From Streptomyces sp. CC208A (GTDB taxonomy: Bacteria > Actinomycetota > Actinomycetes > Streptomycetales > Streptomycetaceae), in NCBI RefSeq assembly GCF_030010625.1, contig NZ_JASCXN010000001.1, positions 186,001 to 250,000 of the forward strand: a stretch of 64,000 nt of DNA, given 5' to 3'. This document shows positions 57,198 through 64,000 of this stretch, in pieces. The translations under genes and the position numbers were made by a program. Under the pieces are notes generated by a model, which ran no database searches, had not been told where the DNA came from, and saw nothing but the letters and a program-made list of their open reading frames with translations. The first letter of the stretch is position 1; every line of letters begins with the position of its first letter.

Positions 57198-58193
57198 CTA
57201 GGCGCGCGGTACCAGGACGTTCTCGTCCCTCCGGCCCTCGAAGTAGTTGAGGACGTTGCGGACCGTGGTGTCGATGATCTGGCCGACCGCGTCGGCGGTG
57301 TAGTACGCCTGGTGGCTCGTCACCACCACGTTGGGGAAGGTCACCAGGCGGGCCAGGGTGTCGTCCTCGATGCCCGCGAGGGACTTGTCGAGGAAGAAGA
57401 GGCCGGCCTCCGCCTCGTAGACGTCGAGTCCGACGCCGGTGAAGCGGCCGGCACGGAGTTCGGTGACGAGGGCGTCGGTGTCGACGAGGCCGCCGCGGCT
57501 GGAGTTGACGAGGATCGCGTCGTCCTTCATGGCCTTGAGGGCGACGGCGTCGATGAGGTGGTGGGTGGCGGGCAGCAGCGGCACGTGGAGGCTGACGAGG
57601 TCGGCCTCGGCGAGGAGCCGGTCCTTCTCGACGTACTCCATGCCGAGCGCGGTGCAGGCCGGGTTCTCGACGATGTCCCAGCCGAGCAGCCGCATGCCGA
57701 AGCCGTGGGCGATCCGGGTGAACGCCTCGCCGATCCTTCCGGTGCCGAGGACGCCCACGGTACGGCCCCGCAGGTCGCGGCCCATCAGGCCGTGGAGGCG
57801 GAAGTCGAAGTCGCGGGTGCGGTTGGAGGCGCGGACGATCCGCCGGTTGACGGCCAGGGCGAGGGCCCAGGCGAACTCGGCGACGGAGTACGGCGAGTAG
57901 GACGAGACCCGGGCGACGGTGAGGCCCAGGCGCTCGGCGACCTCCAAGTCGATGTTGTTGAAGCCGGTGGAGCGCTGGGCGATCATCCGGGTGCCACCGG
58001 CCGCCAGGGTCTGGAGGACCCGGTGGTCGAGGATGGCGTTGACGCTGGTGGAGACGGTCTCGTAGCCGGCCGCGATGGGGGCGGTGTCCTCGGTGAGGAA
58101 GACGTCCAGGCAGCGGACGTCGTGGTGGCCCGCGAACGCCTTCTCGATCAGCGGCTTCTCGTCCGCCTGCACGCCGAATGCCAGGATCTCCAC
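57198..58193 (-). CDS. D-isomer-specific 2-hydroxyacid dehydrogenase (D-lactate dehydrogenase-like)
   Basis: A 331-residue NAD-dependent oxidoreductase. Catalytic and cofactor motifs: TGFNNIDLEVA, VGVLGTGRIGEAF (NAD), VSLHVPLLPATHHLI, NSSRGGLVDTDALV (catalytic Arg) and HQAYYT near the catalytic His, as in D-lactate dehydrogenases of the LdhA type. GTG at 58193 after GAGGGG. It ends 1 bp from the convergent anthranilate-synthase gene. Confidence 0.93.
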   Translation of the reverse strand: MEILAFGVQADEKPLIEKAFAGHHDVRCLDVFLTEDTAPIAAGYETVSTSVNAILDHRVLQTLAAGGTRMIAQRSTGFNNIDLEVAERLGLTVARVSSYSPYSVAEFAWALALAVNRRIVRASNRTRDFDFRLHGLMGRDLRGRTVGVLGTGRIGEAFTRIAHGFGMRLLGWDIVENPACTALGMEYVEKDRLLAEADLVSLHVPLLPATHHLIDAVALKAMKDDAILVNSSRGGLVDTDALVTELRAGRFTGVGLDVYEAEAGLFFLDKSLAGIEDDTLARLVTFPNVVVTSHQAYYTADAVGQIIDTTVRNVLNYFEGRRDENVLVPRA

Positions 58194-58301
58194 GGCAGTC
58201 CCCTCGCTGGAAGGTCACGTATGCGCCCGAAAGTACGGTTACGCGCGAATATACGGCCCTGTCCCGCGCCCCGCCCGGTCTCGGCTCCCCCGGCCGCGGG
58301 C

Positions 58302-58994
58302 TCAGCCTTCGTCGAGGCCGCGCTCGATCGCGTACCGGACGAGCTCGACGCGGTTGTGCAGCTGGAGCTTGCCCAGGGTGTTCTGGACGTGGTTCTGCAC
58401 GGTGCGGTGCGAGATGACGAGGCGTTCGGCGATCTGCTTGTAGCTGAGGCCCTTGGCGACGAGCCGCAGGACCTCGGTCTCGCGGTCGGTGAGGCGCGGC
58501 GCCTCCGGCTCCCCGGCGCCCTCGGCGGGGGCGGGCCCCGAGGCGAGGCGGCGGTACTCGCCGAGGACCAGGCCGGCGAGGCCCGGGGTGAAGACGGGGT
58601 CGCCCGCAGCGGTGCGGCGGACCGCGTCGATCAGCTCCTCGGCGCCGGCCGACTTCAGGAGGTAGCCGGTGGCGCCGGACTTCACGGCCTCCAGGACGTC
58701 GGCGTGCTCGCCGCTCGCCGAGAGGACCAGGACCCGCAGGCCCGGCAGTGTGCCGACCAGCTCCTTGCAGACCTGGACGCCCGGCTTGGCCGGCAGGTTC
58801 AGGTCCAGGACGAGGACGTCGGGGGCGGCGGCGGGGGCCCGGCGGACGGCCTGGTCGCCGTCGCCGGCGGTGGCGACCACGGCGAAGCCCGCCTCGGCCA
58901 GGTCGCGGGCGACGGCGTCCCGCCACATGGGGTGGTCGTCGACGACCATCACCCTGATCGGCCCCGTCCCTGCCGGGTGCTGCGCCTCGTTCAC
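58302..58994 (-). CDS. LuxR/NarL-type response regulator
   Basis: A 230-residue two-domain regulator. The receiver domain has VMVVDDHPMW (acidic pair Asp19-Asp20) and LVLDLNLP (phosphoacceptor Asp64), and SGATGYLLK supplies the conserved Lys. The C-terminal LuxR HTH is LTDRETEVLRLVAKGLSYKQIAERLVISHRTVQNHVQN, shown by key pieces VLRLVAKGLSYKQIA and VQNHVQNTL. GTG at 58994 overlaps the kinase stop. With the adjacent kinase it forms a two-component pair. Confidence 0.94.
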   Translation of the reverse strand: MNEAQHPAGTGPIRVMVVDDHPMWRDAVARDLAEAGFAVVATAGDGDQAVRRAPAAAPDVLVLDLNLPAKPGVQVCKELVGTLPGLRVLVLSASGEHADVLEAVKSGATGYLLKSAGAEELIDAVRRTAAGDPVFTPGLAGLVLGEYRRLASGPAPAEGAGEPEAPRLTDRETEVLRLVAKGLSYKQIAERLVISHRTVQNHVQNTLGKLQLHNRVELVRYAIERGLDEG

Positions 58995-60217
58995 TTCTCT
59001 CCTGCCTTCCCCCGTGCGTCCCGCGACGGTCGCGGGACCTTCAGTTCGACTTCGGTGCCCTGGCCCGGGACCGAGATCAGCTCGGCCGTGCCGCCCAGGT
59101 CGCGCAGGCGCCCCCGGATGGAGAGCGCGACCCCCATCCGGCCCTCGCCCTCCGCCTCGGCGAGCCGGCCCTCGGGGATGCCGGGCCCGTCGTCCCTGAC
59201 GGTGACGACGACCTCGTCGTCCCAGTCCTCCAGGAGGATCCACGCGCGCGCGTCCGCGCCCGCGTGCACCCGTACGTTGTCCAGGGCGGCGCCGACCGCG
59301 GCGGCCAGTTCCCGCGCGGCGGCGGAGGGCAGCGGGACGGGCACGCCGGGGTCGGAGAGGGTGACCCGGGCTCCGGCGCGCGGGGCGAGCAGGGTGCGCA
59401 GGTCGACCGGGGCGTCGTCGGGCGCGTCGTCGACCTCGACGACGCGGACCACGGCCCCCTCGGACTCGTCCTCGGAGACATGGCTGGTACGGATGAGACC
59501 GCCGGCCACCAGGGCGCGCAGGGCGACCTCCTGTTCGCCCGCCATCCGGCCCAGCTCGGCGGCCTCTCCGCCGAGTGCGGTGCCGCGCCGCTGCACCATG
59601 GCGAGGACCTGGAGGACGCTGTCGTGGATGTCGCGGGCGAGCCGCTCGCGCTCCCGGGTGGCGGCCTCGATCTCCAGGGCGCGGGCGAGGGTGCGCTCGG
59701 AGGCGCGGGCGACCTCGACGACGTAGCCGATGGCGATGGAGGCGACCCAGACCAGGATCACGTTGTGGACGGTGTCCCGGGTGGGGTGGGCCCGCTCGAT
59801 GATGTTGGCGACGGCGACGAGCGAGGAGGCGAGGCCGGCCCAGCGCCAGCCGCCCTTGAGGGCGTAGGCGAGGACGGAGCCGGCGGTCCATATCGTCGGC
59901 AGCGTGGGGCCGTCGACGGACTGGGCCTGGGCGTCCACGAGCGGGGTGAGGAGGATGCCGGTGAGGGCGAGGGTGAGGTCGGCGACGAGGAAGCGCTTGG
60001 TGCAGCCGGCCGCGCTCGCCACCTTGGGCAGGGTGGCGAGGGTCCAGACGCAGAGCACCGCGAGGTAGCCGACGGCGACCCAGGGCCGCTCGTAGCGGTC
60101 CGGGCCGGTGGCGAAGATCAGCACCGCGTAGACCATCGTCAGGACGCGGTAGCCGGTCAGCGCCCGCCACAGCGGCTGCTCGACCGACATGCGCACGACA
60201 CGTTCGCGCTTGGCCAT
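58991..60217 (-). CDS. sensor histidine kinase (HisKA_3 type, MacS-like domain)
   Basis: A 408-residue membrane kinase. About five N-terminal spans (18-150) are followed by a dimer/phosphoacceptor domain with RLARDIHDSVLQVLAMV (His near 194) and the ATPase domain (AAAVGAALDNVRVHAG, RDDGPGIPEGR, MGVALSIRGRL). This is the MacS-type architecture paired with LuxR regulators. ATG at 60217 (MAKRERVV) is chosen; a GTG at 60226 is possible. Its stop overlaps the regulator gene. The ligand is unknown. Confidence 0.9.
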   Translation of the reverse strand: MAKRERVVRMSVEQPLWRALTGYRVLTMVYAVLIFATGPDRYERPWVAVGYLAVLCVWTLATLPKVASAAGCTKRFLVADLTLALTGILLTPLVDAQAQSVDGPTLPTIWTAGSVLAYALKGGWRWAGLASSLVAVANIIERAHPTRDTVHNVILVWVASIAIGYVVEVARASERTLARALEIEAATRERERLARDIHDSVLQVLAMVQRRGTALGGEAAELGRMAGEQEVALRALVAGGLIRTSHVSEDESEGAVVRVVEVDDAPDDAPVDLRTLLAPRAGARVTLSDPGVPVPLPSAAARELAAAVGAALDNVRVHAGADARAWILLEDWDDEVVVTVRDDGPGIPEGRLAEAEGEGRMGVALSIRGRLRDLGGTAELISVPGQGTEVELKVPRPSRDARGKAGEK

Positions 60218-60255
60218 CTCCCCCACCCCCCCGTGGACGCCCCTGGACGGGAGCG

Positions 60256-60987
60256 TCAGGCGCCGGACTCTTCCCGCGCGGCGATCTCGGCCTTCACGGC
60301 CTCCTTGGCGGCCTTCTCGGCCTCGGCGATCTGCCGCTTGGCGGCGGTCGCGTAGATGTCCACGTACTCCTGGCCCGAGAGCTTCATGATCTCGTACATG
60401 ACCTCGTCGGTCACCGAGCGGAGGATGAAGCGGTCGCCGTCCATGCCCTGGTAGCGGGAGAAGTCGAGCGGCTTGCCGATCCGGATCCCGGGGCGCATCA
60501 GCTTCGGGACGATCTTGCCGGGCGGCTGGATCTTCTCCGTGTCGATCATGGCGACGGGGATCACCGGGGCGCCGGTGGCCAGCGCCACCCGGGCGAGACC
60601 GCCGGGCTTGCCGCGGTAGAGGCGGCCGTCGGGCGAGCGGGTGCCCTCGGGGTAGATGCCGAAGAGGCCGCCGCTCTCGATGACCTCGATGCCGGCCTTG
60701 ATGGCCGCCTCGCCGGCGCCGCGGGCGCCCGAGCGGTCCACCGGGAGCTGGCCGACGCCCTTGAAGAAGGCGGCGGTCAGCCGGCCCTTCACGCCGGGAG
60801 TGGTGAAGTACTCCGCCTTGGCGATGAAGGTGACCTTGCGGTCGAGGACCGCGGGCAGGAAGAAGGAGTCCGAGAAGGACAGGTGGTTGCTGGCCAGGAT
60901 GGCGGGCCCCTCGGCGGGCACGTTCTCCGCGCCCTCCACCCAGGGCCGGAAGGCGAGCTTCAGGGACCCTCCGATGGAGAACTTCAT
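60256..60987 (-). CDS. 1-acyl-sn-glycerol-3-phosphate acyltransferase (PlsC family)
   Basis: A 243-residue acyltransferase of phospholipid synthesis. The NHx4D motif is NHLSFSD (His35, Asp40); GVGQLPVDRS and FGIYPEGTRS are the phosphate-binding and EGTR motifs. The C-terminal Lys/Glu/Ala-rich helix (residues 210-240) is amphipathic. ATG at 60987; upstream in-frame starts to 61149 lie in the promoter region. It is divergent from the carboxylesterase gene. Confidence 0.92.
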   Translation of the reverse strand: MKFSIGGSLKLAFRPWVEGAENVPAEGPAILASNHLSFSDSFFLPAVLDRKVTFIAKAEYFTTPGVKGRLTAAFFKGVGQLPVDRSGARGAGEAAIKAGIEVIESGGLFGIYPEGTRSPDGRLYRGKPGGLARVALATGAPVIPVAMIDTEKIQPPGKIVPKLMRPGIRIGKPLDFSRYQGMDGDRFILRSVTDEVMYEIMKLSGQEYVDIYATAAKRQIAEAEKAAKEAVKAEIAAREESGA

Positions 60988-61177
60988 TGCGCCGTAGATC
61001 AACTCGCCATGCCTTCCGTGTGCCGTCAGCACGACTTTATCCCGTACCGGCGTGCCGCTCCCCGCTGCGGCCCTGGTCGGTGTCGGTCCGGTCGCGTACG
61101 GTGAAGGTCCTTCCCCCATCGCCGTACGACTCCGGCGCCCTCGACGCACCGGAGCCGCAACCGAACAGGAGACCCCG

Positions 61178-61960
61178 GTGCCGGTCCTTCCCGGAGCCGA
61201 GCCGTACCGCCATGAGGGCGGAGAGGTCGGCGTCCTTCTCTGTCACGGATTCACCGGTTCCCCGCAGTCGATGCGTCCGTGGGCCGAGTACCTGGCCGAC
61301 CGCGGCCTGACGGTGTCGGTGCCCCTGCTGCCGGGGCACGGCACCCGCTGGCAGGACATGCAGCTCACCACCTGGCACGACTGGTACGCGGAGGTGGACC
61401 GGGCGCTGCGCGAGCTCACCGCCCGCTGCACGACCGTCTTCGTCTTCGGCCTCTCCATGGGCGGGGCGCTGGCCCTCCGGCTCGCCGCGCAGCACGGAGA
61501 TACGGTCCGCGGCCTCGTCCTCGTCAACCCGGGCAACAAGGTGCACGGCCTCGCCGCGCACGCCCTGCCGGTGGTGCGGCACCTCGTCCCGACCACGAAG
61601 GGCGTCGCCAACGACATCGCGAAGGAGGGCGTGACCGAGATCGGCTACGACCGGGTGCCGCTGCACGCGGCGTACTCGCTGCGGCGGTTCTTCCGGCTCG
61701 TGGACGGCGAGCTGCCGCAGGTCACCCAGCCCCTCCTGCTGCTGCGCAGCCCGCAGGACCACGTGGTGCCGCCGGCCGACTCGGCCCGTGTGCTCAGCCG
61801 GATCTCCTCCACCGACGTCAGGGAGGTGCTGCTGGAACAGAGCTACCACGTGGCGACGTTGGACCATGAAGCGGAGCGGATCTTCGAGGAGAGTCTGGCG
61901 TTCGTCGAGCGCCTCGCCCCGGGACTCGTGGGCGGGAAGGGGAGCAGGAGCGGTGGCTGA
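61178..61960 (+). CDS. alpha/beta-hydrolase carboxylesterase (Est30-like)
   Basis: A 260-residue hydrolase. The nucleophile elbow is FGLSMGGAL (Ser near 92), the acid is in SPQDHVV (Asp near 193), and the base lies in SYHVATLD (His near 223). The N-terminal LLCHGFTGSPQSMRPW motif is typical of family XIII carboxylesterases and related monoacylglycerol lipases. GTG at 61178 after AGGAG. It overlaps the following gene by 8 bp. Confidence 0.92.
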   Translation: MPVLPGAEPYRHEGGEVGVLLCHGFTGSPQSMRPWAEYLADRGLTVSVPLLPGHGTRWQDMQLTTWHDWYAEVDRALRELTARCTTVFVFGLSMGGALALRLAAQHGDTVRGLVLVNPGNKVHGLAAHALPVVRHLVPTTKGVANDIAKEGVTEIGYDRVPLHAAYSLRRFFRLVDGELPQVTQPLLLLRSPQDHVVPPADSARVLSRISSTDVREVLLEQSYHVATLDHEAERIFEESLAFVERLAPGLVGGKGSRSGG

Positions 61961-62618
61961 CCAGCAGGACGGCGGCGGCGAGCGGGAGCCGCAGCCCATC
62001 GACGAGGAAGCGGCGTGGGCCGCGATCGTCGCGGGATACGGCGAGGAGCCCGCGGACCCTCCGGGGGCGCGCCCGTTCCGGCCGATCGAGAACCTGGTAC
62101 TGCCGGAGCCGGAGGAGCTGGAGGCCCGCGAGACCCGGGCCGCCTCGGGCGGTGACCTGCCGAAGCCGGACAAGACGAAGCGGGAGCCCGAGCCGGGGCC
62201 CGACGCGGGCGACGGCGACGAGGACGGTGACGGCGACGACGGCGGCAGGAGACCGGCCCTCGGCAGCTCGATCACCTTCGCGCCCGGCGTGCGCCCGGGC
62301 GGCCCGCGCGACTACAGCCTGGCCGAGCCCGAGGAGGCCCCCGGCGGCGGCGCGGCGGACGAGGGCCACTTCGTGCCGCCGGAGCCGCCCCCGCTCCCGG
62401 AGGCGGACGCCACCACCAAGTTCGCCTGGCTGGCGGTGATCGGCGGCCCGGTCCTGATGCTGGTCGCCGTCCTCCTCCAGTGGGACATGACCTGGTGGCT
62501 CACCACCCTGTGCATCGGCGGCTTCCTCGGCGGCTTCGTGACCCTGGTGGCCCGTATGAAGGGCGACGACGAGGACGACGACGGCTACAACGACCCGGGC
62601 CGCGGCGCGGTGGTGTGA
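61953..62618 (+). CDS. acidic protein with C-terminal membrane span(s), unknown function
   Basis: A 221-residue protein: a long disordered acidic region (1-148; DEEAAWAAIVAGYGEEPADPP, DGDEDGDGDDGG), then two hydrophobic segments (FAWLAVIGGPVLMLVAVLL and TLCIGGFLGGFVTLVA, about 154-195) and a short acidic tail. This looks like an actinobacterial conserved membrane protein. It is coupled to the carboxylesterase by 8 bp. No catalytic motif is seen. Confidence 0.75.
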   Translation: MADQQDGGGEREPQPIDEEAAWAAIVAGYGEEPADPPGARPFRPIENLVLPEPEELEARETRAASGGDLPKPDKTKREPEPGPDAGDGDEDGDGDDGGRRPALGSSITFAPGVRPGGPRDYSLAEPEEAPGGGAADEGHFVPPEPPPLPEADATTKFAWLAVIGGPVLMLVAVLLQWDMTWWLTTLCIGGFLGGFVTLVARMKGDDEDDDGYNDPGRGAVV

Positions 62619-62660
62619 ACCGTTCCTCCCGACGCCGGTCGCGGGCCGGGCTGCCGCCCG

Positions 62661-63425
62661 TCAGGCCGGGGCCTGGAGTCTGACCGCGGCCAGTACCGGG
62701 AGGTGATCGGTGGCGGCGGTCAGGTCGGCCGGGGGCAGGTGCGGGGGGACGCCGCAGCCGAGGAAGTCGACGGGGGCGGTCGCCAGGATCGCGTCGATGC
62801 GCTGGTGGGGGCGGGTGGCGGGGTGGGTGTGCTCGGTGCCCCAGGGGCGGGTCTCCCAGCCGTCGCGGAGGGTCCGGGTCAGCCGGGTGAAGGCGGGGCC
62901 GCCGGGACGTTCGTTGAGGTCGCCGGCGACGATCGCGTACGGGGTGCCGAGCGCGGCGACCCGGTCGAGGACCAGTCCCGCCTGGGCGTACCGCTCCTCC
63001 TCCGCCAGGCTCAGATGGCAGCTGACCAGCCCCAGCCGGACCGCGCCGAAGCGGACGACGGCGGTGGCGAGGCCGCGCCGGTGCAGGCCGGGGGTGAGCG
63101 GCAGGAGCACGTCCTCGGTCCGCTCGACGGTGGCGCGCAGGGAGCAGAGCAGCAGCGGCCCCGCGGCGGGGGCCCCGCCGGAGAGGACGACCAGTTCGCT
63201 CTTGGCGGCCAGCCGGGCCGCGTGCTTGCGCCAGCGGAAGAAGCGGGGGGCCTCCTGCGCGAGGACGACGTCGGGGGCGCAGGCCCGGATCACCCGGGCC
63301 AGGGCGTCCTCGTCGTCACGCATCGAACGGATGTTGTAGCTGAGGATCCGGACCACGGCCGAACCGTCCGGCTCGGTACGGGAGGCGGGCAGAGCGGGCA
63401 GCGCGCCGGTCGCGTCGAGGGCCAT
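62661..63425 (-). CDS. endonuclease/exonuclease/phosphatase-family hydrolase
   Basis: A 254-residue EEP-fold enzyme: RILSYNIRSMRDDEDAL, DVVLAQEAPRFF (metal Glu), SCHLSLAEEERY, VAGDLNERPG (catalytic Asp-Asn), RIDAILAT and TDHLPVLA (Asp-His). The fold covers nucleases, sphingomyelinases and phosphatases; the substrate is open. ATG at 63425 with TATGTT (minus strand 63437-63432) 6 nt upstream, suggesting a leaderless transcript. Confidence 0.88.
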   Translation of the reverse strand: MALDATGALPALPASRTEPDGSAVVRILSYNIRSMRDDEDALARVIRACAPDVVLAQEAPRFFRWRKHAARLAAKSELVVLSGGAPAAGPLLLCSLRATVERTEDVLLPLTPGLHRRGLATAVVRFGAVRLGLVSCHLSLAEEERYAQAGLVLDRVAALGTPYAIVAGDLNERPGGPAFTRLTRTLRDGWETRPWGTEHTHPATRPHQRIDAILATAPVDFLGCGVPPHLPPADLTAATDHLPVLAAVRLQAPA

Positions 63426-63498
63426 GGCCTCAACATAGGCCGGATGCCCGCCCCGCCCCAGGGGGCGCGGCGGGCATCGGCCGGAAACGACGGGCGGG

Positions 63499-64000
63499 TC
63501 AGCCCTGGCGGGCCAGGTCCGCGGCGCCGACGAGGCCGGCCTTGTTGCCGAGCTGGGCGGCGAGGACCTGGGCGTGCGGGCGGTAGCTGCCGCCGATCAG
63601 CCAGCGCCGGAAGGACTTCCGGATCGGGTCGAGGACGAGCTCGCCCTCGTCGGAGACGCCGCCGCCGACGATGAACGCGGAGGGGTCGAAGAGCGAGGCG
63701 AGGTCGGCCAGGCCCGCGCCGGCCCAGCGGGCCAGCTCGCGGAAGGAGTCGATGGCGACCGGGTCGCCCGCGCGGGCGGCCTCGCTGACGTGCTTGCCCT
63801 GGATGCCCTCGGGGGTCCCGTCGCCGAGCGAGAGCAGTACCTCGGCGTTCTCGGGGGTGGCGGCGGCGCGCTGCCTGGCGTACCGGACGAGGGCGCGGCC
63901 GGAGGCGTACTGCTCCCAGCAGCCCTGGCTGCCGCAGCCGCAGAGCAGGCCGTCGGGGACGACCCGGATGTGGCCGAACTCGGCGGCGACGCCGAAGCGT
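63499..64000 (-). CDS. glkA: ROK-family glucokinase, C-terminal part
   Basis: About 166 residues, open at the right edge. EFGHIRVVPDG and CGCGSQGCWEQYASG carry the ROK metal-binding signature (zinc Cys-x-Cys-G-x2-G-Cys), with GGVSDEGELVLDPI and GNKAGLVGAADLA at the C-terminus. ROK glucokinase phosphorylates glucose with ATP and in Streptomyces is central to carbon catabolite repression. The N-terminus lies outside the window. Confidence 0.93.
   Translation of the reverse strand, partial: RFGVAAEFGHIRVVPDGLLCGCGSQGCWEQYASGRALVRYARQRAAATPENAEVLLSLGDGTPEGIQGKHVSEAARAGDPVAIDSFRELARWAGAGLADLASLFDPSAFIVGGGVSDEGELVLDPIRKSFRRWLIGGSYRPHAQVLAAQLGNKAGLVGAADLARQG

Noticed and set aside
58199..58260. Redox (Rex) operator upstream of the D-lactate dehydrogenase-like gene
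   Set aside because: I found no TTGTGAA-type half-sites; the AT-richer patch is probably just the promoter.

Overview
The window is very GC-rich and tightly packed. It uses many GTG starts, 4-bp ATGA/GTGA gene overlaps, and genus-typical genes (DivIVA, SepF, LL-DAP-type murein synthesis, DUF3040, the SAV_6107 HEPN family, ROK glucokinase). Together these point to the core region of a Streptomyces (or very close relative) chromosome. No integrase, transposase, phage gene, CRISPR array, rRNA or tRNA was recognised. Identifications come from reading translations and motifs only; no database was searched.

1-6.6 kb: a broken GNAT acetyltransferase remnant, an RluA-family pseudouridine synthase, signal peptidase II (lspA), a DksA/TraR zinc-finger protein with a long Lys/Ala tail, then ileS on the other strand behind an isoleucine T-box leader. 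6.8-24.5 kb, all minus strand: the division and cell-wall (dcw) cluster, read 5' to 3' as rsmH-ftsL-ftsI-murE-murF-mraY-murD-ftsW-murG-ftsQ-ftsZ-pgeF-yggS-sepF-yggT-divIVA. It makes lipid II, flips and crosslinks it, and assembles the FtsZ ring with its membrane tethers.

24.8-38.7 kb: beta-carbonic anhydrase; a MoxR/DUF58/transglutaminase operon; DUF3040, methyltransferase and HEPN-type genes; a plus-strand unit of a degenerate ABC ATPase, a YhgE/Pip-type membrane protein and a TetR regulator with a 30-bp palindrome in front; then a 13-unit heptamer repeat, a DUF4126 membrane protein and a CrtI-like FAD protein.

38.7-49.7 kb: one-carbon and thiamine metabolism (metF, thiE, TPP riboswitch-thiO-thiS-thiG), an Rv2175c-like DNA-binding protein, a PASTA Ser/Thr kinase, endonuclease IV, a His-rich DUF4396 protein behind a copper-type operator, and a molybdopterin oxidoreductase.

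49.8-64 kb: bacterioferritin and its ferredoxin partner with an iron box; class II DAHP synthase; a secreted amidase with FG-GAP-like repeats; a fused anthranilate-synthase-type enzyme behind a Trp leader peptide and attenuator; a D-2-hydroxyacid dehydrogenase; a two-component system; PlsC; a carboxylesterase; an acidic membrane protein; an EEP-family hydrolase; and the C-terminal part of the ROK glucokinase running off the right edge. Several genes (24808, 36676, 37325, 40586, 45577, 52080, 55138, 63425) appear leaderless, with a TANNNT hexamer 6-7 nt before the start codon.
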